Assembly: GCF_001591405.1 (NCBI RefSeq)
Contig: NZ_BCUV01000007.1
Span: 1,054,001-1,118,000, forward strand
DNA from: Janibacter terrae NBRC 107853
Lineage (GTDB): Bacteria; Actinomycetota; Actinomycetes; Actinomycetales; Dermatophilaceae
DNA length: 64,000 bases
Reading direction: 5' to 3'
Part shown: piece after piece, positions 1 to 8,053 of the stretch
How positions within the stretch are numbered: position 1 is the stretch's first letter
How the letters are laid out: each line of letters opens with the position of its first letter
Translations under genes and position numbers: made by a program
The notes under the pieces: generated by a model
The model's input: the letters and a program-made list of their open reading frames with translations, nothing else
The model's database searches: none
What the model was told of the DNA's origin: nothing

Positions 1-3000
1 CGCGAGTAGGTGACGTCGACGAGGTGGTGACCGCGCACACCGTCGACGGTGCCGGTGAGCCGTCGGTCGCCGGGGAGGGCGACCTCGATGTCGAACGAGC
101 GCGGCTCCTCGGCCGGCCCCTGCGCCACCTGGGCCATGAGCCCCTCGACGGCCCGTCCGATCTCCTCGAGCGCGAGGTGGCCGAGGCCGGCGGGCGGCAG
201 CTCGCCGCGGAGCAGCTCGGCCTGGTAGATCGCGTGGGGGTCGTGCCCGGCGACCCGGGCGCGCAGGGCGCGGTCGCCGATGGCCCACTTCTGGAGGCCG
301 TCGAGGTCGATCGGCAACCGGTCGCTCACCTCGTCGACCTCCCGGGAGACACCGACGCCGAGCCGCTCGCGCACGAAGCCGCGGGCCGGGTTGTCGTAGA
401 AGGAGATCAGCTCGGCGAGCGAGATGTCGTCGACGGCGCGGGCGGGCAACGGCGAGGTGAGCAACCGTCCGGGCGGGGTGCGCTCGCCCAGACTGGCCCG
501 GGCGGCCTGCAGCGCGGCCCGGTCGAAGCTGAACGGTCCGTCGTCACCCTGCCCACCCGAGAGGTTGCGCGCGTCGAAGGGCTGCAGCGGGTGCTGGCGG
601 ACCGGCACGGGCGCGGTGGTCGTCTCGCGGGCGGCGTCGATGAGCTCGCCGAGGGGGACGGCGGGCGGGCAGGGCTCGCCGCTGTGCTCGTCGGCGCCGG
701 TGTAGGTGATGACGAGGCGGTCCCGGGCGGCGAGGACGGCGTCGAGGAGGAGCTGCCGGTCCTCGCTGCGGGCGTCGCGCTCGCCGGTGAGCGGGGTGCG
801 GGCGAGCACGTCGTCACCGTCGACCGTCTGCTGCCGCGGGAAGGAGTCGTCGTCCATCCCGAGCAGGCACACGACGCGGTGGGGGACCGAGCGCATCGGT
901 GTCATCGTGCACACGGTGAGGCCGCCGGTGCGGAAGCTCGCGCGGCTCGGCCGCCCGGCCAGCTGGTCGCGCAGCAGCACGCGGACGTCGGCGAGGCGCA
1001 GCGGCACGTCGTCCCCGGCATGCCGGGCGGCCGAGGAGAGGGTGCGCCGCAGGTCGCCCACCTGCCACTGGTCGCGGGTGGGCACGTCGGTGAGCGACAG
1101 GACGGTCTCGGTGAGCCCGGTCATCCACTGCTCGGCCGTGCCGGCGCCCTCGAGGGTGTCGAGCCCTGCGCCGATGCGCCCGAGCATCTCGGTGACCCGG
1201 CCGACGAGATCGACGGAGCCGCTGCCGACGTCGTCGAGCGGCATGACCCCGCCGACCTCGAGCGGCCCGTCGGCGGAGACGGTGACGCCGAGCAGGAGCC
1301 GGTCGAGACCGAACCGCCACGTCCCCTGGTGCTCCACCTCCATGGCGAAGGGGGCCCGCCGCGCCTGGTCGTAGCCCCACCGGATCCCGGAGTCGGTGAC
1401 CCAGCGGGTCATGGTGGCGAGGTCGTCGTCGTCGAGGCGGAAGCGGCGCCGCACCGCGTCGCTCGCTGCCAGGTCGAGGACCTCGCTCGCGGTCAGGCGA
1501 CCACCGGCGAGGGCCACGACACGGTGGGCGACGTCGAGGAGCGGGTTGGTCGCGCGCAACGAGCGGTCGGCGAGGCGGACGCGCAGGCGGTGGGCGGGGT
1601 GGGTGTCGACGCCCTCGGCGTCGGTCCCGTGGTCACCGAGACCGAAGGCCGCCCCGATGAGCGGCGCGTAGGTCTCGACGTCGGGGCACATGACGAGCAC
1701 GTCCCGAGGCTCGAGGCCCGGGTCGTCCTCGAGCAGGCCGACGAGCACCTCGCGCAGCACCTCCACCTGCCGCGCCGGGCCGTGGCACGAGTGCACCTGG
1801 ATCGACCGGTCGTTAGCGGGCACCTGGCGCGCCGCCCGCTCGTCCTCGTCGGGCACGTGGTCGTCGCGGATGTCGGCCTGGAGCCACTCGAGCACGCTCC
1901 TCGGCGGCGCCGGCACCCCGTCACCCGCCCCCTGAGGAGGCGCGCCGTCACCCGCTCCCTGAGGAGGCGTCCCGTCACCCGCTCCCTGAGGAGGCGCGCC
2001 AGCGCCGTCTCGAAGGGCGGCCGGGCTCCCGCTGCTCCCCAGCACCCGCACCAGCTCGCGCGAGTCCCGCCCGAGCGAGGCCAGGAGGGGGTGGTGCACG
2101 AGGTCGCTCGTGCGGTCGTCCGCGCGGTCCACGACGCCCTCGTCGGCGAAGGGGGCGAGCCGCTCCCACAGGTCGGGCGAGGGCTGCGGCAGCCACAGGT
2201 GCACGTCGCGGGAGAGGGCGAGCGCCCGGAGGAGCTCGACGTCGGTGACCGCCAAGCGCGTGTGGCCGAAGAGCGAGAGCCGCTCCGGCAGCTCGAGCCC
2301 ATCTCCGTCCGCTCCCTGAGGAGGCGCGCCAGCGCCGTCTCCATCCGCTCCCTGAGGAGGCGCGCCAGCGCCGTCTCCATCCGCTCCCTGAGGAGGCGCG
2401 CCAGCGCCGTCTCCATCCGCTCCCTGAGGAGGCGCGCCAGCGCCGTCTCCATCCGCTCCCTGAGGAGGCGCGCCAGCGCCGTCTCCATCCGCTCCCTGAG
2501 GAGGCGCGCCAGCGCCGTCTCGAAGGGACGCGACCGTCTCGGCGTGGCGCACGTCCGGCGGGGGAGCGTCGACCCGCGCGACGAGCCGCCGCCACAGCTC
2601 GGCCTGCCACGCCAGGTCGGTGTCCAGGGCGGCGCCGGCGCCGTCGGTGTCCCGCCCCTCGCGCCAGTCGGTGAGCATCGTCGGTCGGCTCTGCGCGTAG
2701 CGGTGGAGGAGTCGGGCGAGGCGCAGCGCGACGGAGTACCGCCGCCCGGCCCGGACGCCGTCGGGGTCCTCGGTGCCGTGCCCGAGGTGCCGGCTGAGGG
2801 CCGTGCACCACGGCTCGCCGAGCGCGTCGTCGATGACCGACAGGAGCGGCCAGGCGAGGTGCTGCGGCAGCCAGGGGTCGTCGTCGTCACGGCCGGTGAG
2901 CATCGTGACGAGCGAGCGCGGCCGCAGGAAGGTGACGCCCGCGCACACCCCGTCCTGACCCCCTTCGCCTGTGCCGAGGCGGTGCGAGAGCCGCTGCGCG

Positions 3001-3137
3001 AGCCAGCGCTCGATGCCCTGCTCGGGCACGACGACGACCTCTTGGGCGAAGGGGTCCGGCAGCGGGCTCGCCAGCAGCCCACCGAGGTCCTCGGCGAGGG
3101 TGTCGGTGCGCTGCGCGCGGTGGAGGTGTAGGGCCAC
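1..3137 (-). CDS. recC: Exodeoxyribonuclease V subunit gamma RecC (3' end outside window)
   Basis: RecC recognises Chi-like sites and holds the DNA ends in the RecBCD helicase-nuclease that processes double-strand breaks. The reverse frame is open from a GTG at 3137 to the window edge, about 1,045 codons; the family is about 1,100, so little of the C-terminus is missing. Visible family segments are VVVVPEQGIERWLAQRL near residue 40, SCHGPARQVEVL near 440, VVCLLGMDDDSFPR near 750 and TVDGVRG at the edge. Two stretches (residues about 204-275 and 374-403) consist of DGAGAPPQGADG-type repeats encoded by in-frame hairpin DNA repeats and are absent from ordinary RecC; they probably form flexible linkers. 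recB and recD would be expected beyond position 1. It is divergent from the antitoxin gene at 3232. Confidence 0.9.
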   Translation of the reverse strand, partial: MALHLHRAQRTDTLAEDLGGLLASPLPDPFAQEVVVVPEQGIERWLAQRLSHRLGTGEGGQDGVCAGVTFLRPRSLVTMLTGRDDDDPWLPQHLAWPLLSVIDDALGEPWCTALSRHLGHGTEDPDGVRAGRRYSVALRLARLLHRYAQSRPTMLTDWREGRDTDGAGAALDTDLAWQAELWRRLVARVDAPPPDVRHAETVASLRDGAGAPPQGADGDGAGAPPQGADGDGAGAPPQGADGDGAGAPPQGADGDGAGAPPQGADGDGAGAPPQGADGDGLELPERLSLFGHTRLAVTDVELLRALALSRDVHLWLPQPSPDLWERLAPFADEGVVDRADDRTSDLVHHPLLASLGRDSRELVRVLGSSGSPAALRDGAGAPPQGAGDGTPPQGAGDGAPPQGAGDGVPAPPRSVLEWLQADIRDDHVPDEDERAARQVPANDRSIQVHSCHGPARQVEVLREVLVGLLEDDPGLEPRDVLVMCPDVETYAPLIGAAFGLGDHGTDAEGVDTHPAHRLRVRLADRSLRATNPLLDVAHRVVALAGGRLTASEVLDLAASDAVRRRFRLDDDDLATMTRWVTDSGIRWGYDQARRAPFAMEVEHQGTWRFGLDRLLLGVTVSADGPLEVGGVMPLDDVGSGSVDLVGRVTEMLGRIGAGLDTLEGAGTAEQWMTGLTETVLSLTDVPTRDQWQVGDLRRTLSSAARHAGDDVPLRLADVRVLLRDQLAGRPSRASFRTGGLTVCTMTPMRSVPHRVVCLLGMDDDSFPRQQTVDGDDVLARTPLTGERDARSEDRQLLLDAVLAARDRLVITYTGADEHSGEPCPPAVPLGELIDAARETTTAPVPVRQHPLQPFDARNLSGGQGDDGPFSFDRAALQAARASLGERTPPGRLLTSPLPARAVDDISLAELISFYDNPARGFVRERLGVGVSREVDEVSDRLPIDLDGLQKWAIGDRALRARVAGHDPHAIYQAELLRGELPPAGLGHLALEEIGRAVEGLMAQVAQGPAEEPRSFDIEVALPGDRRLTGTVDGVRGHHLVDVTYS
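1927..2017. repeat. Hairpin repeat array 1 inside recC (27-bp period)
   Basis: Three tandem copies of GCYCCCTGAGGAGGCG begin at 1927, 1954 and 1981. The first two are shortened 27-bp units (9 codons). The last is a full unit ending in CGTCTCGAAGGG at 2017. The period is a multiple of three, so recC stays open. The full unit can fold: GGCGC-GCCA-GCGCC in the centre, flanked by CCCT...AGGG at the ends. Confidence 0.85.
2311..2527. repeat. Hairpin repeat array 2 inside recC (six 36-bp units)
   Basis: Six near-identical 36-bp units start at 2311, 2347, 2383, 2419, 2455 and 2491; each begins GCTCCCTGAGGAGGCGCGCC. The last unit ends CGTCTCGAAGGG rather than CGTCTCCATCC, so only the terminal unit carries the full end. 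The period encodes exactly 12 residues in recC. Near-perfect identity suggests recent expansion or ongoing homogenisation by slippage or recombination. There are no spacers, so it is not a CRISPR array. Confidence 0.9.
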
Positions 3138-3231
3138 ATGCAGACCGTATCCGCGCCGACCGACAGCGCGTGGTGGACCATCCACATGCTCGACGTCCGC
3201 GGTCATGTGCTACAGCGCGCTACGGTGATCC

Positions 3232-3480
3232 ATGAGCACCATCAGCCAGCGGCAGCTGCGCAACGACAACGCGGAGATCATGCGCGGCGTCGAGCGGGGC
3301 GAGAGCTACACCGTGACGCGTCGCGGAGTCCCCGTGGCGACGTTGTCACCCTTCACCGAGCAGACGGACCTGCAGTGGCTGCGGCCGGCGACCAAGCGAT
3401 CGCCTTTCGCCGAGATCCGCCGGGCCCACGCCACCGAGTCCACTCAAGAGATCCTCGACGACGTGCGCGGCGATCGGTGA
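3232..3480 (+). CDS. Phd/YefM-type antitoxin (VapB-like)
   Basis: An 82-residue protein with the Phd/YefM fold signature: N-terminal ISQRQLRNDNAEIMRGVERGE, then YTVTRRGVPVATLSPF (the strand-turn-strand of the DNA-binding half), then an acidic C-terminal tail that would wrap the toxin. It would neutralise the PIN toxin encoded next and autorepress the pair. The stop overlaps the toxin start by GTGA, typical of translational coupling. The toxin is frameshifted (next entry), so this antitoxin is now probably an orphan, or may act against other PIN toxins. The divergent promoter is shared with recC in the 94-bp gap. Confidence 0.85.
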   Translation: MSTISQRQLRNDNAEIMRGVERGESYTVTRRGVPVATLSPFTEQTDLQWLRPATKRSPFAEIRRAHATESTQEILDDVRGDR

Positions 3481-3865
3481 GCTGCTGGTACCTCGACACC
3501 TCCGCGGCTCTGAAGCTCGTGATCGAGGCGCGGGAATCGAGCGTCCCGGCAGATCACCTGGACACCGAGACACCCGACCTCGTGGCCTGCCTGCTGCTCG
3601 AGACGGAGCTGCGTCGGGCAGCGCAGCGAAGGGGTGACCTCACCCAGGAGGTGGTGTCCCAGCTGGTCGAGCGGGTGAACCTCTTCGAGATGCCGGCCTC
3701 GCTCTTCCGCGAGGCGGGGCTGCTCGGCGGTCCTCGCCCGAGGTCGCTCGACGCCCTGCACTCGCGGCAGCCGTACGCATCGGGGCCGATGCCGTCGTGA
3801 CCTACGATCACCGCATGGCTGAGGCATCACGCGACCTCGGCTTCACCGTCATCGCTCCCACCTGA
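3477..3865 (+). pseudogene. PIN-domain toxin (VapC-like), frameshifted near the C-terminus
   Basis: VapC toxins are Mg-dependent RNases using four acidic residues. From a GTG at 3477 the frame gives YLDTSAALKLV (first Asp), LLETELRRA (Glu) and RSLDALH (third Asp). After the CAC codon ending at 3761 only two bases (TC) lie before the frame that continues as AAVRIGADAVVTYDHRM and DLGFTVIAPT, ending at 3865. The family normally reads DALHLA..., so one base is missing. The unshifted frame stops at 3800 and loses the fourth acidic residue (TYD). The downstream stretch still reads as clean PIN sequence, so the break is recent or a sequencing error. The next gene starts at 3867. Confidence 0.8.
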
Positions 3866-3866
3866 C

Positions 3867-4415
3867 ATGGGCGACCTGCAGCACGTGCGCACCGAGCGGC
3901 TCCGGCTCGACATCCCGACCATCGAAGACCTGTCGAACCTGCACGCCATCTACTCGGACCCGCGGACCTGGGCGCACTCCCCAGAAGATCTGCAGACCCA
4001 TGAGCGCACGACCTTCGTCATGCTCGCGGGCTGGCTGCACGGGTGGGAGCGCGACGGGCTGGGACCGTGGATCGTGCGCTCGCTCGACGACGGCACCTTC
4101 CTCGGCAACGCGGGGTGCTGGCTGCGGCCGGGTGGCTGGTGGAACCTCGGCTACGCCATCGCCCCCGACTCCCGTCGCGCGGGCCTGGCCACGGAGGCCT
4201 GCGCCCCCGCGCTCACCGCCGCGCGTGAGGTCAGGCCCGACGGCCCGGTCCTCGCCCGGCTCCTCGAGCACAACACCGCCTCCCGTCGGGTCGCCGAGCG
4301 GCTCGGGATGACCCTGGTCCACCGCGGCCCCGCTGAGGGGGCCCCTGACGCCGTCCGACTCGTCTACGCGGACCGGGAGGTCACGTCAGAGGAGCTGGCA
4401 GCACGCCTCGGCTGA
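3867..4415 (+). CDS. GNAT family N-acetyltransferase (RimJ/RimL type)
   Basis: A 182-residue acetyltransferase. The N-terminus TERLRLDIPTIEDLSNLHAIY and the central NLGYAIAPDSRRAGLATEA, which carries the acetyl-CoA pyrophosphate-binding loop, match the RimJ/RimL branch that acetylates protein N-termini or small amines. NTASRRVAERLGM near residue 140 is the conserved final helix. The substrate cannot be read from the sequence. The ATG follows one base after the remnant PIN-toxin stop. Its 3' end overlaps the convergent dehydratase gene by about 52 bp. Confidence 0.85.
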   Translation: MGDLQHVRTERLRLDIPTIEDLSNLHAIYSDPRTWAHSPEDLQTHERTTFVMLAGWLHGWERDGLGPWIVRSLDDGTFLGNAGCWLRPGGWWNLGYAIAPDSRRAGLATEACAPALTAAREVRPDGPVLARLLEHNTASRRVAERLGMTLVHRGPAEGAPDAVRLVYADREVTSEELAARLG

Positions 4416-5407
4416 GGGCCGCTGCCGGGCGGGCCTGACAGGCTCGCCGTCAGCACGTCGGCGAGGACCGGGGCGTCGACGTTGCCGCCGCTCGCCACGA
4501 CGACGACGGTCTGACCGGCGAACCGCTCCCGCTGTGCCAGCACCGCTGCCAGCGCGGCCGAGCCGCCCGGCTCGACGACGAGCTTGAGCGTGCGCACCGC
4601 CTCGCGCATCGCGACCCGCGCCTCGTCGTCGGTGACCTCGAGCGCGGTGACCGGGTGCCGCGAGAGCGCGGCGAGCGTGTGCTCACCGACGGTCGGCGAC
4701 CCGATCGCGTCGAGGAAGACCGGCACCGCCGGCACCTTCTCCACCCGGCCGGAGGCGAGCGAGCGCGCCATCTTGGGGTACCCGTGGCGCTCCACGACGA
4801 AGGGGGCGACGTCGTACGTCGAGCGGACCGCCTCGATGACCCCCGACGACAACCCACCACCGCTGCACGGGAGGACGACGGCGTCGGGGGAGTGGCCCCC
4901 TTCGCGCAGCTGGTCGACGATCTCCAGGCCCACGGTCCCCTGGCCCGACATCACGCGGACGTCGTCGTAGGGGTGCACGAGGGTCAGGCCGCGCTCGGCG
5001 ACGAGGCCGCGCCCGACCTCCTCGCGGTCCTGCGTCGCCGGGTCGTAGAAGACGACCTCAGCGCCCCACCAGCGGCACCCGTCGACCTTGATCCGCGGGG
5101 CGTCCTGCGGCATGACGATCGTCGCGGTCGAGCCGGTCATCCTCGCCGAGGCCGCGACCGCCTGGCCGTGATTGCCGGTGGAGAAGGCGAGCACGCCGGC
5201 CGCCCGCTCCTCGTCGTCCAGCGAGAGCAGCGTGTTGAGCGCGCCGCGGATCTTGAACGAGCCGGTCAGCTGCAGCGCCTCGGCCTTGACGAGCACGGTC
5301 GCGCCGACCAGCTCGTCGAGCATCGGTGAGGAGAGCAGCGGGGTCCGTCGGACGCGTCCGTCGAGCCGCCGCGCCGCGGCCCTGATCGTGTCGATGCCGA
5401 AGTCCAT
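4364..5407 (-). CDS. Threonine/serine dehydratase family PLP enzyme
   Basis: A 347-residue fold-type II PLP enzyme, probably a catabolic threonine or serine ammonia-lyase. LQLTGSFKIRGALNTL near residue 50 carries the Schiff-base lysine, STGNHGQAVAASAR the substrate-binding loop, and PCSGGGLSSGV near 175 the phosphate-binding Gly-rich loop. There is no C-terminal ACT regulatory domain, so it resembles the short catabolic type rather than biosynthetic IlvA. I start it at the ATG giving MDFGIDTIRAAARRL; a longer open frame upstream runs through the DUF305 gene. It could also be a 3-hydroxyaspartate or hydroxyectoine-type dehydratase. Confidence 0.82.
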   Translation of the reverse strand: MDFGIDTIRAAARRLDGRVRRTPLLSSPMLDELVGATVLVKAEALQLTGSFKIRGALNTLLSLDDEERAAGVLAFSTGNHGQAVAASARMTGSTATIVMPQDAPRIKVDGCRWWGAEVVFYDPATQDREEVGRGLVAERGLTLVHPYDDVRVMSGQGTVGLEIVDQLREGGHSPDAVVLPCSGGGLSSGVIEAVRSTYDVAPFVVERHGYPKMARSLASGRVEKVPAVPVFLDAIGSPTVGEHTLAALSRHPVTALEVTDDEARVAMREAVRTLKLVVEPGGSAALAAVLAQRERFAGQTVVVVASGGNVDAPVLADVLTASLSGPPGSGPQPRRAASSSDVTSRSA

Positions 5408-5412
5408 GGGAC

Positions 5413-6045
5413 TCACTCTGCCAGCGGCTTCGCGCCACGCTCCCGCAGCATCGTCGTCATCGTCTCGACCTCGCTGGTCTGGCTGTTGATGATCGAGGTG
5501 GCGAGGGTCTCGACGGCCTCGTTCTTGGCGTAGTCGCGAGCTGCCTCGGCCATCGGGACGCCGGCGTCGTGGTGGCGGATCATCAGCTGGAGGAAGTAGA
5601 CCTCCGCCTCTTCGCCCTCCAGGCCCTCGAGCCTGGTGATCTCCTCCTGGCTCGCCATGCCGGGCATGAGCCCGTCGTCGGTGAGCTCGGAGGCCTCGTC
5701 GCCGTGGGAGTGGCCCAGGCCCTTCATCCAGTCCATCGGCTTGCCGGGCCCGGTCGGGCTCAGGCCCCACGTCTGCAGCCAGCCGGCCATCTGGCCGGAC
5801 TGGTGCGACTGGGTGCGGGCGATGTCGTAGGCGAGCGAGCGCACGAACCGGTCGTCGGTGCGGTCGTAGATGATCCACGACATCTCGACGGCCTGGTCGT
5901 GGTGGGTCTGCATGTCGCGGGCGAAGCCTGCCGCGACGCTGTCGTCGGCCGGCAGGTCGTCCCCGCCGGCGCGGCTGACGAGCAGCCCGGCGACGAGCCC
6001 GACGGCCAGCGCGACGACGGCGGCGAGGACGACCCGGGGGGTCAC
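5413..6045 (-). CDS. DUF305 family protein, membrane-anchored
   Basis: A 210-residue protein with one N-terminal membrane helix (VVLAAVVALAVGLVAGLLVS) and a large extracytoplasmic helical domain. DUF305 hallmarks are present: DMQTHHDQAVEM near residue 45 and LQLMIRHHDAGVPMA near 155, two HH(D)-rich segments that suggest metal (often copper) binding. Some DUF305 proteins occur in metal-resistance loci, but the function is unproven. The GTG start overlaps the stop of the upstream DUF3105 gene (GTGA), so the two form a translationally coupled pair. Confidence 0.85.
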   Translation of the reverse strand: MTPRVVLAAVVALAVGLVAGLLVSRAGGDDLPADDSVAAGFARDMQTHHDQAVEMSWIIYDRTDDRFVRSLAYDIARTQSHQSGQMAGWLQTWGLSPTGPGKPMDWMKGLGHSHGDEASELTDDGLMPGMASQEEITRLEGLEGEEAEVYFLQLMIRHHDAGVPMAEAARDYAKNEAVETLATSIINSQTSEVETMTTMLRERGAKPLAE

Positions 6046-6683
6046 TTGACGAGGCTCGTCTCGGGGGTCACCCCGCCGGTGCAGGCGGCGCCGGGCTCAG
6101 GGGTCTGCGGCCCCTGGCGGTACTCCTTGATGAAGCCCTTGATCCGCGGGTCGTCCGCCGAGTCGACGGCGAGCTGGGTGCCCCAGGCGGACAGGACGAT
6201 CTTGCTCGGCATGTCGCCCTCGTACGGGGAGAGGATGGTGTACGTGTCCGGCAGGGTGTCGTCGAGCTTGTCGACGTCGGCCTCGGGCAGGGACGGGTCG
6301 TAGGTGATCCAGACGGCACCGTGCTCGAGCGAGTGGACCGCGTGCTCGTCGGGCACCGCCTCGTCATAGGTGCCGCAGTTGAGCCAGACGCCGTTGTGCT
6401 CGCCCCCGACCGGCGGCGACTCCTTGTAGTCGACCCGGCCGTTGACGTGGTTGCCGCCCTTGTAGTCGAAGGTCTTGACGGACCCGAGGTCGCCCGCGGC
6501 CGCGCGCTCGTCGCGCTCACCGAGGATCGCCCAGAGGACGGCGCCGGCGATGAAGACGATCACCAGGCCGGCGGCGCCGGCGAGGAGGAGCGACCGGCGG
6601 CGGTCGGCCGACTGCTGAGCCTTGCGGGCCTCGGCGAGCTTGGCCTCGCGGGCGGAGAGGTTGGTGGACTTCTTGCTGCTCAT
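6042..6683 (-). CDS. DUF3105 family membrane protein
   Basis: A 213-residue protein: a charged cytosolic N-terminus rich in Lys/Ala, one membrane helix near residues 32-52 (LLLAGAAGLVIVFIAGAVLWAIL), and an extracytoplasmic DUF3105 domain with DYKESPPVGGEHN, WLNCGTYDEAVPDEHAVHSLEHGAVWITY and a distal CTGG. The His- and Cys-containing segments are conserved in the family and may bind metal; no reaction is known to me. The ATG at 6683 is chosen because coding character begins there. It is coupled to the DUF305 gene and divergent from the hydrolase at 6774. Confidence 0.82.
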   Translation of the reverse strand: MSSKKSTNLSAREAKLAEARKAQQSADRRRSLLLAGAAGLVIVFIAGAVLWAILGERDERAAAGDLGSVKTFDYKGGNHVNGRVDYKESPPVGGEHNGVWLNCGTYDEAVPDEHAVHSLEHGAVWITYDPSLPEADVDKLDDTLPDTYTILSPYEGDMPSKIVLSAWGTQLAVDSADDPRIKGFIKEYRQGPQTPEPGAACTGGVTPETSLVK

Positions 6684-6773
6684 GGGTCCCTCGGGGTCGG
6701 GGGGCGGGTCTGGGCCGATTATTGCACCGTCAACTGAAAGTCCACTGGGGGCTCTCGCCACTAGTCTGGCGCC

Positions 6774-7712
6774 ATGCGCTCCGAGACGACCACCATCACC
6801 TCCCCGCAGGACGGTCTGCCGCTCTTCGTCCGCATCTGGCTCCCGGACGCGCAGGCGAAGGGGGTCGTGCAGATGGCCCACGGCATGGCCGAGCACTCGG
6901 GTCGCTACGAGCGCTTCGCGCAGGCCCTCACCGACGCCGGCTACGCGGTGTGGATGCACGACCACCGAGGACATGGGGAGACCTCGAGCGGTGTCGAGGA
7001 CCGCGGCTACTACGCCGACGACAACGGTTGGGACACGGTCGTCGAGGACCTGCACGCGATCTCGGACGCCATCGCCGAGCGGCACCCCGACCTGCCCGTC
7101 TTCTTCTTCGGGCACTCCATGGGTTCGCTCCTCGGCCGCGACTACATCACCAGGTACGGGCACACCCTCGCCGGCGCGGTCCTCTCCGGCACCGCCGGCG
7201 ACCCGGGCCTCCTCGGCAAGGTCGGCCAGGTGGTCGCGACCCTGCAGGCGCGCATCCGCGGTCGCCGCACGACGTCCCGGCTCATGGACGCGCTGACCTT
7301 CGGCGCCTACAACAAGCCCTTCAAGGACGAGGGCGACTTCGCCTGGCTCTCCCGCGACCCGGCCGAGGTGCGCAAGTACGTCGACGACCCGCGCTGCGGC
7401 GAGGTCTTCACCGCCGGGTTCTTCGCCGACCTGCTGGGCGGGGTCGGTCGCCTGCAGGGCCTCGCCGCCCGGGTCCCGCACGACCTGCCGCTGCTCGTGG
7501 TCTCCGGCTCCGACGACCCCGTCGGCGGCAAGGACGGCCGCGGCGCGCGTGCCGTGGCCGAGGCCTTCAGTGCCGGCGGCGTCCGGGACGTCACCGTGGA
7601 GATCTTCCCCGGTGCCCGGCACGAGCTGCTCAACGAGATCAACCGCGACGAGGTCACGGCGGACGTCATCGGCTGGCTCGATGCCCACCTGCCCGTGACG
7701 AAGGGAGTGTGA
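6774..7712 (+). CDS. Alpha/beta hydrolase, monoacylglycerol-lipase-like
   Basis: A 312-residue serine hydrolase. The oxyanion segment MAHGMAEHSGRYERFA near residue 38, the nucleophile elbow GHSMGS near 112, the acid in VVSGSDDPVGG near 245 and the terminal His in PGARHELLNE near 282 match the monoacylglycerol lipase / lysophospholipase branch. There is no signal peptide, so it is probably cytosolic and acts on lipid esters. It is first of a coupled trio; the next gene starts inside its last codons. Confidence 0.88.
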   Translation: MRSETTTITSPQDGLPLFVRIWLPDAQAKGVVQMAHGMAEHSGRYERFAQALTDAGYAVWMHDHRGHGETSSGVEDRGYYADDNGWDTVVEDLHAISDAIAERHPDLPVFFFGHSMGSLLGRDYITRYGHTLAGAVLSGTAGDPGLLGKVGQVVATLQARIRGRRTTSRLMDALTFGAYNKPFKDEGDFAWLSRDPAEVRKYVDDPRCGEVFTAGFFADLLGGVGRLQGLAARVPHDLPLLVVSGSDDPVGGKDGRGARAVAEAFSAGGVRDVTVEIFPGARHELLNEINRDEVTADVIGWLDAHLPVTKGV

Positions 7713-8053
7713 CTGACGTGACCGAGGACAAGCGTGATGCCCGCCGGGCCATCGAGGACCTCGAGCTCGAGCGGCGGCTCGGCGAGGCCGGTGCGGCCGC
7801 GGCGAAGATCGCCCAGGACGCGGTGGGACTCGTCGGGACCTTCGCCGCCGACCACCGCGAGCAGGCCCACGGGTTCCTCGATCGCGCCGAGAGCGAGGTC
7901 GCTCGGGTGACCGGTGGCACGGGCGCCGGGTTCCTCGGCAAGGTGCGCTCGGGGCTGGCCGCGGGCGTCGACCTCGTGGCCGACCAGAAGCCGGGCGGGC
8001 AGGAGCCGGGCGGCGACCAGCCGCCGGCGAGCCCCCCTTCGCCCGACGCGTGA
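7709..8053 (+). CDS. Small hypothetical protein, helical
   Basis: About 114 residues, starting at the GTG overlapping the hydrolase stop (7709) or at the GTG nine bases later. The first 45 residues are charged and helix-prone (KRDARRAIEDLELERRLGEAGAAAAKI), followed by an alanine/glycine segment and a Pro/Gly/Asp-rich tail (QEPGGDQPPASPPSPDA). There is no signal peptide or recognised domain. Coupling on both sides suggests co-expression with the lipase and the DUF998 membrane protein. Confidence 0.65.
   Translation: MTDVTEDKRDARRAIEDLELERRLGEAGAAAAKIAQDAVGLVGTFAADHREQAHGFLDRAESEVARVTGGTGAGFLGKVRSGLAAGVDLVADQKPGGQEPGGDQPPASPPSPDA

Noticed and set aside
2311-2527. Direct repeats resembling a small CRISPR array
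   Set aside because: Units are contiguous with no unique spacers, lie inside a coding gene, and no cas genes are near.
24-3131. A 1,035-codon open frame on the plus strand opposite recC
   Set aside because: It reads as Arg/Val/Gly-rich sequence with no family resemblance and mirrors the GC3 pattern of recC, which has clear RecC motifs.
4364-5407. Threonine dehydratase-like gene as part of an ectoine (eut) cluster with the isomerase-like genes
   Set aside because: It is 6 kb from them with unrelated genes between, and no ornithine-cyclodeaminase-like or ectoine hydrolase gene is present.
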